8,098 nt of DNA from an uncultured Phascolarctobacterium sp. (GCA_945949475.1 CAMFET010000029.1:1-8098); one strand, 5' to 3'; shown: positions 1 through 6,184, counted from the stretch's first letter. Program-made: numbers and translations. The notes: generated by a model not told the origin, from the letters alone.

Positions 1-674
1 ATTTTGAAATTTGCAAGGCCTGCGTGGATGGTGGCTTCACCTCCGTTATGATTGACGGTAGCAAGCATCCCTTCGAAGAAAACATCGAAATCACCCGTCG
101 TGTTGTTGAATATGCTCACGAACGCGGTGTTGTAGTTGAAGCAGAGCTGGGCAAGCTGGCCGGCGTGGAAGACGCTGTTAAGGTTGCTGCCAAGGATGCT
201 ACCTACACTGACCCCGACCAAGCAGTAGAATTTGTAGAGCGCACCGGCTGCGACTCTCTGGCTATTGCTATTGGCACCAGCCATGGCGCTTACAAGTTCA
301 AGGGCAAACCGGAGCTGGATTTTGCTCGTCTGGAGAAGATTACCAACCTGCTGCCGGGCTATCCTTTGGTGCTCCATGGTGCTTCCACCGTTATTCCCGC
401 CTTTGTTGAAGAATGCAACAAATACGGCGGCAAGCTGGATGGCGCTCAGGGCGTTCCCGAAGATATGCTGCTGCGTGCCGGCAAATTTGGCGTGTGCAAG
501 ATTAATATCGACACCGACCTGCGTTTAGCTATGACTGCTTCCATTCGCAAGCATTTCGTAGAAAACCCCGGCGATTTCGATCCTCGTCAATATCTGAAGC
601 CTGCTCGTCAAGCTATCCAAGATATGGTAGCTCACAAGATGCGCGACGTGCTCAACAGCTCCAACAGACTGTAA
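1..674 (+). CDS. fba: Class II fructose-bisphosphate aldolase, C-terminal part (5' end outside window)
   Basis: The reading frame is open from the window edge (codons in phase with position 3) and ends with TAA at 672-674, so about 223 C-terminal residues are present. Class II aldolases are zinc enzymes that reversibly cleave fructose 1,6-bisphosphate to dihydroxyacetone phosphate and glyceraldehyde 3-phosphate in cytosolic glycolysis and gluconeogenesis. Visible family motifs, in order, are GFTSVMIDGS followed by HPFEENI, VEAELGKLAG, AIAIGTSHGAYKF (a metal-binding His in the HGAYKF segment), LVLHGAST (a second metal-ligand His region with phosphate-binding residues), and CKINIDTDLR near the end. 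The C-terminal extension (DPRQYLKPAR onward) fits the clostridial/Thermotoga-like type of the family. A related tagatose-bisphosphate aldolase cannot be fully excluded without the N-terminus. A strong terminator follows at once, so the gene ends its transcription unit. Confidence 0.93.
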   Translation, partial: FEICKACVDGGFTSVMIDGSKHPFEENIEITRRVVEYAHERGVVVEAELGKLAGVEDAVKVAAKDATYTDPDQAVEFVERTGCDSLAIAIGTSHGAYKFKGKPELDFARLEKITNLLPGYPLVLHGASTVIPAFVEECNKYGGKLDGAQGVPEDMLLRAGKFGVCKINIDTDLRLAMTASIRKHFVENPGDFDPRQYLKPARQAIQDMVAHKMRDVLNSSNRL

Positions 675-694
675 TAGCTTTATAATGAATCTAG

Positions 695-742
695 AACGCC
701 CCAGCATTGCCTTTTTGGTAATCTGGGGCGTTGCTTATTTCT
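695..742 (+). terminator. Intrinsic terminator after the aldolase gene
   Basis: A 10-bp perfect stem (AACGCCCCAG at 695-704 with CTGGGGCGTT at 723-732) is extended inward by ATTGCC (706-711) pairing with GGTAAT (717-722) through one G-U pair. A single bulged C lies at 705 and the loop is TTTTT. A T-rich tail follows (TTATTTCTT). It sits 20 bases after the aldolase stop. Confidence 0.88.
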
Positions 743-770
743 TAATAGGCTAAACACCTTTGCTCATACT

Positions 771-799
771 TTGACAATTTTTTATAGATAGTCTATAAT
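771..799 (+). promoter_or_regulatory. Sigma-70/SigA promoter for azlCD, with a dyad over the -10
   Basis: A perfect TTGACA -35 box (771-776) and a perfect TATAAT -10 box (794-799) are separated by 17 bp. The start of transcription should fall near 806, giving a leader of about 30 bases. An inverted repeat, TTATAGA (782-788) and TCTATAA (792-798) with a 3-bp centre, fills the downstream spacer and overlaps the -10, so it could be an operator. No regulator gene is adjacent. Confidence 0.85.
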
Positions 800-837
800 A
801 GTAGGCATATTCTCTCTATGTAAAGGAAATATTTCTC

Positions 838-1530
838 GTGGATAAATACAAAAAGGCCTTTCTCGCAGCCTTTCCCCTCACCCTCCCCATTTGTGCCGCC
901 TTTTTATTTTTAGGCTTCTCCTATGGTTTTTTTATCTGTAGCAAGGGCTTCAGCCCCTGGTACCCCTTTTTTACTAGCATGCTAGTCTTTGCTGGTTCCA
1001 TGGAATTCGTACTCGTAGGGATGCTGCTAAGTGCTTTTAATCCTTGGTATTGCTATCTAATGACCTTGATGGTTAATTCCCGTCACCTTTTCTATGGTCT
1101 TTCTATGTTAGAAAAATTCAAGGATACAGGCTGGAAAAAAATCTATCTTATTTTTGGTATGTGCGATGAATCCTTCGCTATTAACGTCAGCACCTCTCCT
1201 CCTGAGGGTGTCGACAAGGGCTGGTTTATGACCTTCGTAACACTGTTAAACCAAATCTACTGGGTTGCAGGCTCTACCATAGGTGGTATTATGGGCAGCA
1301 GCATAAAAATTAATACACAAGGACTTGATTTTGCTCTGGTAGCTCTTTTCGTGGCCATTTTTGTCAGTCAATGGCAAAACTGCACCAATCATAATCCTGC
1401 CATCATCGGTATTATTCTACCCTTGGTCTGCCTTGTAATATTAGGTCCACAAAGCTTTGTCCCACCGGCCATGCTGCTGATGCTAATACTTTTCATCACT
1501 GCCTACTATAAGGGAGGGATCAAGCTATGA
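838..1530 (+). CDS. azlC: AzlC family branched-chain amino acid exporter, large subunit
   Basis: This 230-residue, very hydrophobic protein matches the AzlC/BrnF family. These proteins form a two-subunit inner-membrane exporter of leucine, isoleucine, valine and sometimes methionine or analogues, together with a small AzlD/BrnE partner. Hydrophobic segments lie around residues 10-32, 43-66, 67-85, 130-152, 162-178, 186-203 and 206-225. Family-like stretches include the N-terminal FPLTLPICAAFLFLGFSYG, VFAGSMEF near residue 51, MVNSRHLFYGLS near residue 79, and GMCDESFAI near residue 108. GTG at 838 is chosen as start because AAAGGAAA at 822-829 lies at suitable spacing. The ATG at 818-820 is immediately followed by a stop and is not used. 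The gene overlaps azlD by four bases (ATGA), which suggests translational coupling. The family is often labelled a permease or ABC component in databases, but no ABC ATPase is present here. Substrate range cannot be read from sequence. Confidence 0.9.
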   Translation: MDKYKKAFLAAFPLTLPICAAFLFLGFSYGFFICSKGFSPWYPFFTSMLVFAGSMEFVLVGMLLSAFNPWYCYLMTLMVNSRHLFYGLSMLEKFKDTGWKKIYLIFGMCDESFAINVSTSPPEGVDKGWFMTFVTLLNQIYWVAGSTIGGIMGSSIKINTQGLDFALVALFVAIFVSQWQNCTNHNPAIIGIILPLVCLVILGPQSFVPPAMLLMLILFITAYYKGGIKL

Positions 1531-1853
1531 GCTTTACGGAACAGCTGATAACCATAGCAGTGGTGGTGTTGGGCACGATGACTACGCGCTTTCTGCCCTT
1601 TTTACTATTTCCCGCTCATAAAAAAACACCGCCCTTGGTGGCATTTTTAGGCAGGGTTTTGCCTAGTGCAGTTATGGGACTATTGGTGGTATATTCGCTT
1701 AAGGATACTTCTATTTGGGGACCCACTCATGGTTTGCCAGAAGCTTTGGCTGTGGCAGTCACTGTGTTGCTGCAGTTAGTGCTCAAGAATTTACTTCTAA
1801 CCATTGCTGGCGGCACCATTTGTTATATGCTGCTAGTGCAGTATGTGTTTTGA
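1527..1853 (+). CDS. azlD: AzlD family small subunit of branched-chain amino acid exporter
   Basis: This 108-residue membrane protein matches AzlD/BrnE, the obligate partner of AzlC in branched-chain amino acid export. Hydrophobic segments lie around residues 5-30, 38-58, 71-88 and 89-107. The conserved pattern TRFLPFLLF near residue 20, then LGRVLPSAVMGLLVVYSLKD, is typical of the family. The ATG at 1527 overlaps the azlC stop codon, and a strong AGGGAGGG ribosome-binding site (1511-1518) within the end of azlC precedes it by about 8 bases. The azlC-azlD pair is a standard two-gene operon. No convincing terminator lies between its stop and the tRNA promoter 45 bp away, so some read-through into the tRNA gene is possible. 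Confidence 0.9.
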   Translation: MSFTEQLITIAVVVLGTMTTRFLPFLLFPAHKKTPPLVAFLGRVLPSAVMGLLVVYSLKDTSIWGPTHGLPEALAVAVTVLLQLVLKNLLLTIAGGTICYMLLVQYVF

Positions 1854-1898
1854 TTGACTTTGGTAGAAGTGATAAGTTGATTTATGAAGACTTTTTGC

Positions 1899-1930
1899 TT
1901 GACAAAAGCAGCTTTTTCCTGTAATATAAT
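1899..1930 (+). promoter_or_regulatory. Promoter for tRNA-Ala
   Basis: A perfect TTGACA -35 box lies at 1899-1904. The -10 is either TAATAT (1922-1927, 17-bp spacing) or the consensus-like TATAAT (1925-1930, 20-bp spacing); the former fits spacing better. The mature tRNA begins about 12-15 bases downstream, as expected for a tRNA with a short 5' leader. Confidence 0.75.
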
Positions 1931-1941
1931 ATTTGTCTTTT

Positions 1942-2017
<76 letters not shown>

Positions 2018-2028
2018 TCGTTTATTTT

Positions 2029-2059
2029 GGCCACGCTTTTGCGTGGCCTTTGGTTTTTC
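2029..2059 (+). terminator. Intrinsic terminator of the tRNA-Ala gene
   Basis: A perfect 8-bp GC-rich stem, GGCCACGC (2029-2036) and GCGTGGCC (2041-2048), encloses a TTTT loop and is followed by TTGGTTTTT. It starts 12 bases after the tRNA CCA end. Confidence 0.88.
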
Positions 2060-2089
2060 TCACGCCTTCAGTCAAACAAACTACAGCAT

Positions 2090-2112
2090 TTCGATCCCGC
2101 TTATCTCCACCA
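2090..2112 (+). repeat. Exact duplicate of the tRNA-Ala 3' end (T-loop to CCA)
   Basis: These 23 bases are identical to 1995-2017, the part of tRNA-Ala running from the T-loop through the acceptor 3' strand to CCA. Just upstream, CAGC at 2084-2087 also matches the tRNA (1989-1992), with a two-base mismatch between, so similarity covers about 29 bases. No 5' half of a tRNA is present, so this is not a functional tRNA gene. It could be a remnant of a second, mostly deleted tandem tRNA gene, or an attR-like scar of an element that integrated at the tRNA 3' end and was lost. A second terminator follows immediately, as would be expected after a former tRNA gene. Confidence 0.85.
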
Positions 2113-2123
2113 CCCGGAAACCC

Positions 2124-2151
2124 GCCCTGGAACTGCGTTCCGGGGCTTTTT
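2124..2151 (+). terminator. Second intrinsic terminator, after the tRNA 3' fragment
   Basis: GCCCTGGAAC (2124-2133) pairs with GTTCCGGGGC (2137-2146) through one G-U pair across a three-base loop, followed directly by TTTTT (2147-2151). It has the form of a plus-strand rho-independent terminator. The segment CCCGGAA at 2113-2119 could instead pair with TTCCGGG at 2138-2144, competing with the terminator stem. Confidence 0.8.
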
Positions 2152-2173
2152 CATTTTCTGGGTGCAAGTATAG

Positions 2174-2208
2174 AACACCCTCTGCAACAAGTCATTGCAG
2201 AGGGTGTT
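2174..2208 (-). terminator. Hairpin downstream of metK, probable terminator
   Basis: A perfect 14-bp stem, AACACCCTCTGCAA (2174-2187) with its complement (2195-2208), encloses a seven-base loop and lies about 34 bases past the metK stop. The minus-strand tail (CTATACTT) is only mildly U-rich, and the plus-strand tail is not. It may therefore be a weak terminator, a barrier between convergent units, or an mRNA 3'-end protecting stem. Confidence 0.65.
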
Positions 2209-2241
2209 TGCATAAAGTATCAATATGTAAAGCTAAGCCAA

Positions 2242-3420
2242 TTACAGTCCTGCTTGCTCACGCAAAGCAGCAGCCTTGTCAGTGTGCTCCCAGGGCAGGT
2301 CCACATCGGTGCGACCAAAGTGACCATAAGCTGCAGTTTGCTTATAGATGGGGCGCAGCAAATCCAGCTCGCGGATGATGCCGGTGGGGCTCAGCGCAAA
2401 GTTCTTGCGGACCAGCTCAGCAATCTTTTCTTCGTCAATCTTAGCAGTGCCAAAGGTTTCTACCAATACAGAAACCGGTTGTGCTACGCCGATAGCATAA
2501 GCCAATTGAATTTCGCACTTATCAGCCAAGCCAGCAGCAACAATATTCTTAGCTACATAGCGAGCAGCATAGGCAGCACTGCGGTCCACCTTAGAGGGGT
2601 CCTTGCCGGAGAAAGCACCGCCGCCATGACGAGCCATACCACCATAGGTATCAACAATAATCTTACGACCGGTCAGGCCAGCATCGCCTTGAGGACCGCC
2701 GATTACAAAGCGACCAGTGGGGTTGATATAGTATTTGGTATTTTCGTCCAGCATTGCTGCAGGAACGATAGCCTTTACTACATTTTCAATCAAATCCTTC
2801 TCAATTTGCTCGTGGGTAATTTCCGGAGCATGCTGGGAAGAAATTACTATAGCATCAATGCGCTCAGGCTTGCCGTTTACATATTCCACAGTAACCTGAG
2901 TTTTTCCATCAGGACGCAGGTAAGGCAGAGTGCCGTTCTTGCGCACTTCGGTCAAGCGCAGAGCCAGTTTATTAGCCAAGTAAGCCGGCATAGGCATATA
3001 GCTTTCGGTTTCGTTGGTTGCATAACCAAACATCATGCCTTGGTCACCAGCGCCAGCCTCTTCCTCAGCAGCACGACCCTCTTTGGCTTCTAAAGCCTTA
3101 TCTACGCCCATGGCGATATCACTGGATTGCTCGTCGATAGAAATCAGCACGCCGCAGGTATTGCCATCAAAGCCATACTTAGCACGATCATAACCGATAT
3201 CGATAACAGTTTTGCGTGCAATACGAGGGATATCAACATAGCATTTGGTAGAAATTTCACCAAAGATATGGATTTGGCCAGTAGTAACGATGGTTTCGCA
3301 GGCTACACGGCCCTTAGGATCCTCTTTCAAAATAGCATCCAACACAGCATCAGAGATTTGGTCGGCAATTTTATCAGGATGGCCTTCGGTAACGGATTCA
3401 GAAGTAAATAATTTTCTCAT
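2242..3420 (-). CDS. metK: S-adenosylmethionine synthetase (methionine adenosyltransferase)
   Basis: MetK makes S-adenosylmethionine from methionine and ATP, releasing phosphate and pyrophosphate. It is a cytosolic, essential, normally tetrameric enzyme. With the start chosen here the protein has 392 residues, the usual family length. Diagnostic motifs are TEGHPDKIADQ at residues 11-21 (catalytic His14, with Asp16 and Lys17 at the ATP/Mg site), GAGDQGMMFGYA at 123-134, GPQGDAGLTGRK at 242-252, and the glycine-rich GGGAFSGKDPSKVDRSAAY from 266. The frame stays open 18 codons further upstream, but the ATG at 3420 is preceded by a good AAAGGAGA site and begins MRKLFTSESVTEG, like other MetK proteins. 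The gene has its own promoter and a SAM-I riboswitch, so it should be shut off when SAM is plentiful. coaBC lies upstream on the same strand but is a separate unit. Confidence 0.97.
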   Translation of the reverse strand: MRKLFTSESVTEGHPDKIADQISDAVLDAILKEDPKGRVACETIVTTGQIHIFGEISTKCYVDIPRIARKTVIDIGYDRAKYGFDGNTCGVLISIDEQSSDIAMGVDKALEAKEGRAAEEEAGAGDQGMMFGYATNETESYMPMPAYLANKLALRLTEVRKNGTLPYLRPDGKTQVTVEYVNGKPERIDAIVISSQHAPEITHEQIEKDLIENVVKAIVPAAMLDENTKYYINPTGRFVIGGPQGDAGLTGRKIIVDTYGGMARHGGGAFSGKDPSKVDRSAAYAARYVAKNIVAAGLADKCEIQLAYAIGVAQPVSVLVETFGTAKIDEEKIAELVRKNFALSPTGIIRELDLLRPIYKQTAAYGHFGRTDVDLPWEHTDKAAALREQAGL

Positions 3421-3485
3421 GTTCGCTTTGTCTCCTTTCACAGACATACTAAAAACTTTAATAGCGCTTACCATAAATGAGGAAT

Positions 3486-3514
3486 AAAAAAGGCGTTCTC
3501 TGCATGAGAACGCC
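3486..3514 (-). terminator. Expression-platform terminator of the metK SAM riboswitch
   Basis: On the minus strand, GGCGTTCTC (3514-3506) and GAGAACGCC (3500-3492) form a perfect 9-bp stem around a five-base loop, followed by a run of six U (3491-3486). It stands between the SAM aptamer and the metK ribosome-binding site, the position expected of a regulated terminator. The aptamer P1 3' strand can compete for the loop side of the stem (see findings). Confidence 0.93.
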
Positions 3515-3532
3515 GTAAATTGCTTTAGAGCA

Positions 3533-3644
3533 TCCTCATCTCACAGCTAAAGTGCTGCAGGACTTAGCACCGTTTTACGGACATCACTCCGCAATGGTTG
3601 CTGCGGCTTCACAGGGCCATTCCCTCCACCGCTCTTGATGAGTA
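3533..3644 (-). promoter_or_regulatory. SAM-I (S-box) riboswitch aptamer controlling metK
   Basis: Reading the minus strand, the S-box consensus is visible: P1 5' strand CTCATC (3642-3637), then AAGAGCGGTGGAGGGA, TGGCCC, TGTGAAGCC, GCAACC, a P3 arm, GGTGCTAAGTCCTGCAG, a P4 arm, and GAGATGAG closing P1 with GATGAG (3540-3535). These are the invariant core elements of the class I SAM riboswitch, including the P2 internal loop and the P3/P4 core. Binding of SAM stabilises P1 and so favours the downstream terminator (3486-3514), lowering metK transcription. The placement directly ahead of metK is the classic one in Firmicutes. Confidence 0.96.
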
Positions 3645-3664
3645 ATATTAATTTCACCTTGCAC

Positions 3665-3693
3665 ATTATAATACATTTTGCCCATTATGGCAA
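3665..3693 (-). promoter_or_regulatory. Promoter for the riboswitch-metK transcript
   Basis: On the minus strand a TTGCCA -35 box (3693-3688) and a perfect TATAAT -10 box (3670-3665) are separated by 17 bp. Transcription should begin near 3658, about 15 bases before the SAM aptamer, giving a leader of roughly 240 bases before metK. The stretch between this promoter and the coaBC stop (3694-3785) is AT-rich and holds no clear gene or strong coaBC terminator. Confidence 0.82.
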
Positions 3694-3785
3694 TAGGTTT
3701 TGCTGCAATTTCACAGTTTTTCTACGAAAAATTTCTGCTACTGCCTTTTGTTGCTTATCAAGATGAAATCTCAATATAGATTTAG

Positions 3786-5000
3786 TTATTTGCTTTGACG
3801 CAGCTCACGAATCTTTAAAGCCTCGTCCAAGATGCAATTAGCAACATCCACCTTAGGCATTTGCTCTAAAGAACGTACCTCTCCATTAGCAAAGAGGAAT
3901 TTAACAATATTCGTATCTGCATTAAAGCCAGCACCAGCCGCAGTTACATCATTGGCCACAATCATATCAAGATTCTTCTTTACGACCTTATCACGGGCAT
4001 TTTCCAACAGATTCTGAGTTTCGGCAGCAAAGCCAACCAAAACCTGATGGGTCTTTTTCGCACCTAAGGTCTTTAAAATATCGGGATTCTTGTCCATAAC
4101 CACGGTTAAAGCATCGTCAGTTTTCTTCTTAATCTTTTGCTCGGCCACATCACGCGGACGATAGTCAGCAACAGCTGCCGCTTTGATGACGATATCTACC
4201 TTGTCGTAGGACTCCAAGCAAGCCTCCAGCATTTCGTTAGTGGTCTCAACCTTAATTGCTTTTACATTAGCCGGAATTGATAAGGCAGAGGGCCCACTGA
4301 TAAGCAAGACCTCAGCTCCACGCTCAGCCGCCATTTGCGCCACAGCATAGCCCATTTTGCCGCTGGAACGATTACCCACAAAACGCACCGGATCAATGGG
4401 CTCACGCGTACCCGCAGCAGTTACCAGCACCTTCAGGCCACGCAAGTCACCCTCGCGCTTAGCAAAAAAAGCATTCAAAAACTCCACAATCTCCTGAGGC
4501 TCAGGCAATCTACCGGCACCACTGGTGCCGCAGGCCAGCTTGCCCACTGCAGGCGGCATCACAGTTATGCCACGACCTTGCAGCTTAACAATATTCTCTT
4601 GGGTAGCAGCATTTTCGTACATACCGGTATTCATAGCCGGGCATACCACAATGGGAGCCTGCGCTGCCAGGAGTGTGGTGCTTAACAAATCATCTGCCAA
4701 GCCATAAGCCATTTTGGCAATAATATTAGCCGTTGCTGGTGCCACTACAAAAGCATCTGCCCAATTAGCCAGGGCAATATGCTCCACATTAAACTCTTGA
4801 TTGCTGCTCCACATGGACACAGCAACCTGATTACCACTTATCTCTTTAAAGGTTAAGGGAGTCACAAACTGTTGAGCATGCTCGGTCATCACCACGCGCA
4901 CCTCACAGCCCTGCTTGCGCAAGCGGCTCACTAAATCCACAGCCTTATAAACGGCGATACCGCCAGTAACTCCTAAAACAATCTTTTTACCCTTTAACAA
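3786..5000 (-). CDS. coaBC: Bifunctional phosphopantothenoylcysteine decarboxylase / phosphopantothenate-cysteine ligase
   Basis: CoaBC (Dfp) performs two successive steps of coenzyme A synthesis: ligation of cysteine to 4'-phosphopantothenate (CoaB) and FMN-dependent decarboxylation to 4'-phosphopantetheine (CoaC). The N-terminal CoaC domain shows GGIAVYK near residue 13, the catalytic-His segment NVEHIALANWADA (His about residue 74), the PAMNTGMYENAATQ motif near 121, and the active-site flap ACGTSGAGRLPEP (Cys about 157). The CoaB domain begins near LKVLVTAAGTREPIDPVRF, with GNRSSGKMG near 209, AAAVADYRP near 276 and KIKK near 289. The AGGAGG site lies only 2 bases before a GTG at 5006 but 8 bases before the TTG at 5000. 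I prefer TTG, giving 404 residues beginning MLKGKK, as in other CoaBC proteins. The gene follows rpoZ by less than 20 bases and is the last gene of the yicC operon. No strong terminator was seen after it. Confidence 0.95.
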   Translation of the reverse strand: MLKGKKIVLGVTGGIAVYKAVDLVSRLRKQGCEVRVVMTEHAQQFVTPLTFKEISGNQVAVSMWSSNQEFNVEHIALANWADAFVVAPATANIIAKMAYGLADDLLSTTLLAAQAPIVVCPAMNTGMYENAATQENIVKLQGRGITVMPPAVGKLACGTSGAGRLPEPQEIVEFLNAFFAKREGDLRGLKVLVTAAGTREPIDPVRFVGNRSSGKMGYAVAQMAAERGAEVLLISGPSALSIPANVKAIKVETTNEMLEACLESYDKVDIVIKAAAVADYRPRDVAEQKIKKKTDDALTVVMDKNPDILKTLGAKKTHQVLVGFAAETQNLLENARDKVVKKNLDMIVANDVTAAGAGFNADTNIVKFLFANGEVRSLEQMPKVDVANCILDEALKIRELRQSK

Positions 5001-5018
5001 GACCACTTCCTCCTGTTA

Positions 5019-5213
5019 TTAAACGTTTTTGGTACGCTCGTAGGTAATAGTATCGTCTGCAATTTCCTTCAGGGCGGTGCTAACCTCTTTTTCAGGAGCA
5101 TTGATTGCGGGCTTGGTCAGCTCGCGTGCTCTTTTAGCAGCCAAAATAACCAAGGTGTACTTGCTATCCACCTTTTCAGCCAAATAATCGATGGAAGGAT
5201 CTACCATGGACAT
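5019..5213 (-). CDS. rpoZ: DNA-directed RNA polymerase omega subunit
   Basis: This 64-residue protein is the omega subunit, which helps fold and hold the beta' subunit in RNA polymerase and, in some bacteria, contributes to (p)ppGpp response. The N-terminal PSIDYLAEKVDSKYTLVILAAKRARELT is the hallmark RpoZ helix region, and the C-terminal part contains ALKEIADDTITYER. Length is normal for Firmicutes omega. ATG at 5213 is preferred over the in-frame ATG at 5207 because AAAGGAG lies 9 bases before the former and 15 before the latter. It lies between gmk and coaBC, the usual gmk-rpoZ-coaBC order, and is probably cotranscribed with both. Confidence 0.94.
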   Translation of the reverse strand: MSMVDPSIDYLAEKVDSKYTLVILAAKRARELTKPAINAPEKEVSTALKEIADDTITYERTKNV

Positions 5214-5259
5214 ATATATTCACTCCTTTAGCTTCTATCTAAAAATAATGCTTTACAAA

Positions 5260-5904
5260 TTATGCTTCTTTGTGCTTAGCTTTGCAGATTTCATCCACAA
5301 TAAAATAGGTTCTAGCTACGCGATAACGCTCAGCCTCCATAATAGTGAGCACCTTTTTGGCAGCCTTTTCAGCGATATCGTTTACGATGATATAATCATA
5401 TTCTGCGGCATAGGTTAACTCGCTGGCAGCAGAAGCCATGCGACGCTTGATAACCTCTTCGCTATCGGTGCCACGCTTATAAATGCGAGCAGAAAGCTCA
5501 TCCAAGGATGGCGGCACGATAAAGACAAAGACGCCCTCGGGGAAGCGCTTTTTAATTTGTAGCGCACCCTGAATAGCAATCTCCAACAGCACATCACGAC
5601 CGCTTTCCAGCTGCTCCATCACGTATTTGCGTGGTGTTCCATAATAATTGCCATAAACCTCGGCATATTCTAAAAGCTCGCCCTGAGCAATCATCTCCTG
5701 CACCTGGGGCACTGTTTTAAAAAAATAGCTGGTGCCATCCACCTCGCCTACACGGGGCTGACGAGTGGTTACAGAAATAGAATAACCTAAATCAGGCAGC
5801 TGTTCTCTAAGCATTTGACAAATGGTACCCTTACCAGCGCCGGAGGGTCCGGAAACAACTAAAAGCACTCCCTTGGGAGTAACATTCTCTTTTTCTACAG
5901 CCAT
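5260..5904 (-). CDS. gmk: Guanylate kinase
   Basis: Gmk phosphorylates GMP to GDP using ATP, an essential cytosolic step to GTP and dGTP that also links to (p)ppGpp metabolism in Firmicutes. The 214-residue protein carries the P-loop GPSGAGKGT at residues 19-27, the GMP-binding TTRQPRVGEVDGTSYFF, the lid-side EYAEVYGNYYGTPR, and the RIYKRGTDSEEVIKRRM segment with its arginines. The family motif usually seen as LEI-acidic-VQGA reads LEIAIQGA here, with Ala in place of the Asp/Glu. ATG at 5904 is preceded by GAGGAG at 7-base spacing, placed inside the end of the upstream remA region. The genes are 4 bases apart, pointing to translational coupling. The neighbour order remA-gmk-rpoZ is conserved in Firmicutes. 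Confidence 0.96.
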   Translation of the reverse strand: MAVEKENVTPKGVLLVVSGPSGAGKGTICQMLREQLPDLGYSISVTTRQPRVGEVDGTSYFFKTVPQVQEMIAQGELLEYAEVYGNYYGTPRKYVMEQLESGRDVLLEIAIQGALQIKKRFPEGVFVFIVPPSLDELSARIYKRGTDSEEVIKRRMASAASELTYAAEYDYIIVNDIAEKAAKKVLTIMEAERYRVARTYFIVDEICKAKHKEA

Positions 5905-5908
5905 ACTC

Positions 5909-6169
5909 CTACTCCTCTTCCTCTAAATCAGTAGGCATAAGACGGTTAGCAACTGTTTCAGGCTGCACAGCGCTCAAAATAATATGACCACTATCCGTAA
6001 CCACCACTGCTCGGGTTCTGCGACCATAGGTGGCATCAATGAGCAATCCCTTGTCACGGGCTTCTTGAATAATGCGCTTGATAGGTGCGGATTCAGGACT
6101 AATAATGGCGATAATCCGATTGGCGGCTACTACATTGCCGAAACCGATATTAATTAGCTTAATATCCAC
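5909..6169 (-). CDS. remA: RemA-type extracellular matrix regulator (DUF370 family)
   Basis: This 86-residue protein is very close to Bacillus RemA (YlzA): NIGFGNVVAANRIIAIISPESAPIKR, then ARDKGLLIDATYGRRTRAVVV and the C-terminal HIILSAVQPETVANRL. In Bacillus subtilis RemA is a DNA-binding protein forming ring-shaped oligomers that activates biofilm matrix and osmoprotection genes. The Arg-rich RRTRAVVV region is well conserved here, consistent with retained DNA binding. Targets in this organism are unknown. The start is GTG at 6169, with AGAGGAG 7 bases ahead, in the 15-base gap after yicC. The acidic tail (DLEEEE) is short. Function outside Bacillus is inferred by homology and by its fixed place between yicC and gmk. 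Confidence 0.93.
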   Translation of the reverse strand: MDIKLINIGFGNVVAANRIIAIISPESAPIKRIIQEARDKGLLIDATYGRRTRAVVVTDSGHIILSAVQPETVANRLMPTDLEEEE

Positions 6170-6184
6170 GTTGCTACTCCTCTC

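Noticed and set aside
525..707. Minus-strand 60-codon frame over the end of the aldolase gene
   Set aside because: Antisense shadow of a strongly conserved gene, and it covers the terminator.
1904..1916. AAAAG/CTTTT dyad between azlD and the tRNA as a possible azlD terminator
   Set aside because: Only five A-T-rich pairs around a 3-base loop, and it lies inside the tRNA promoter spacer; too weak to call.
2018..2089. The 72 bp between the two tRNA 3' copies as an integrated element
   Set aside because: It holds only the tRNA terminator and about 40 bp with no gene, so it cannot itself be an element; at most a deletion scar.
3714..3735. AT-rich inverted repeat (TTTTTC/GAAAAA) after coaBC as a terminator
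   Set aside because: The stem is nearly all A-T with a 3-base loop and no following U-run; I cannot support a terminator call.
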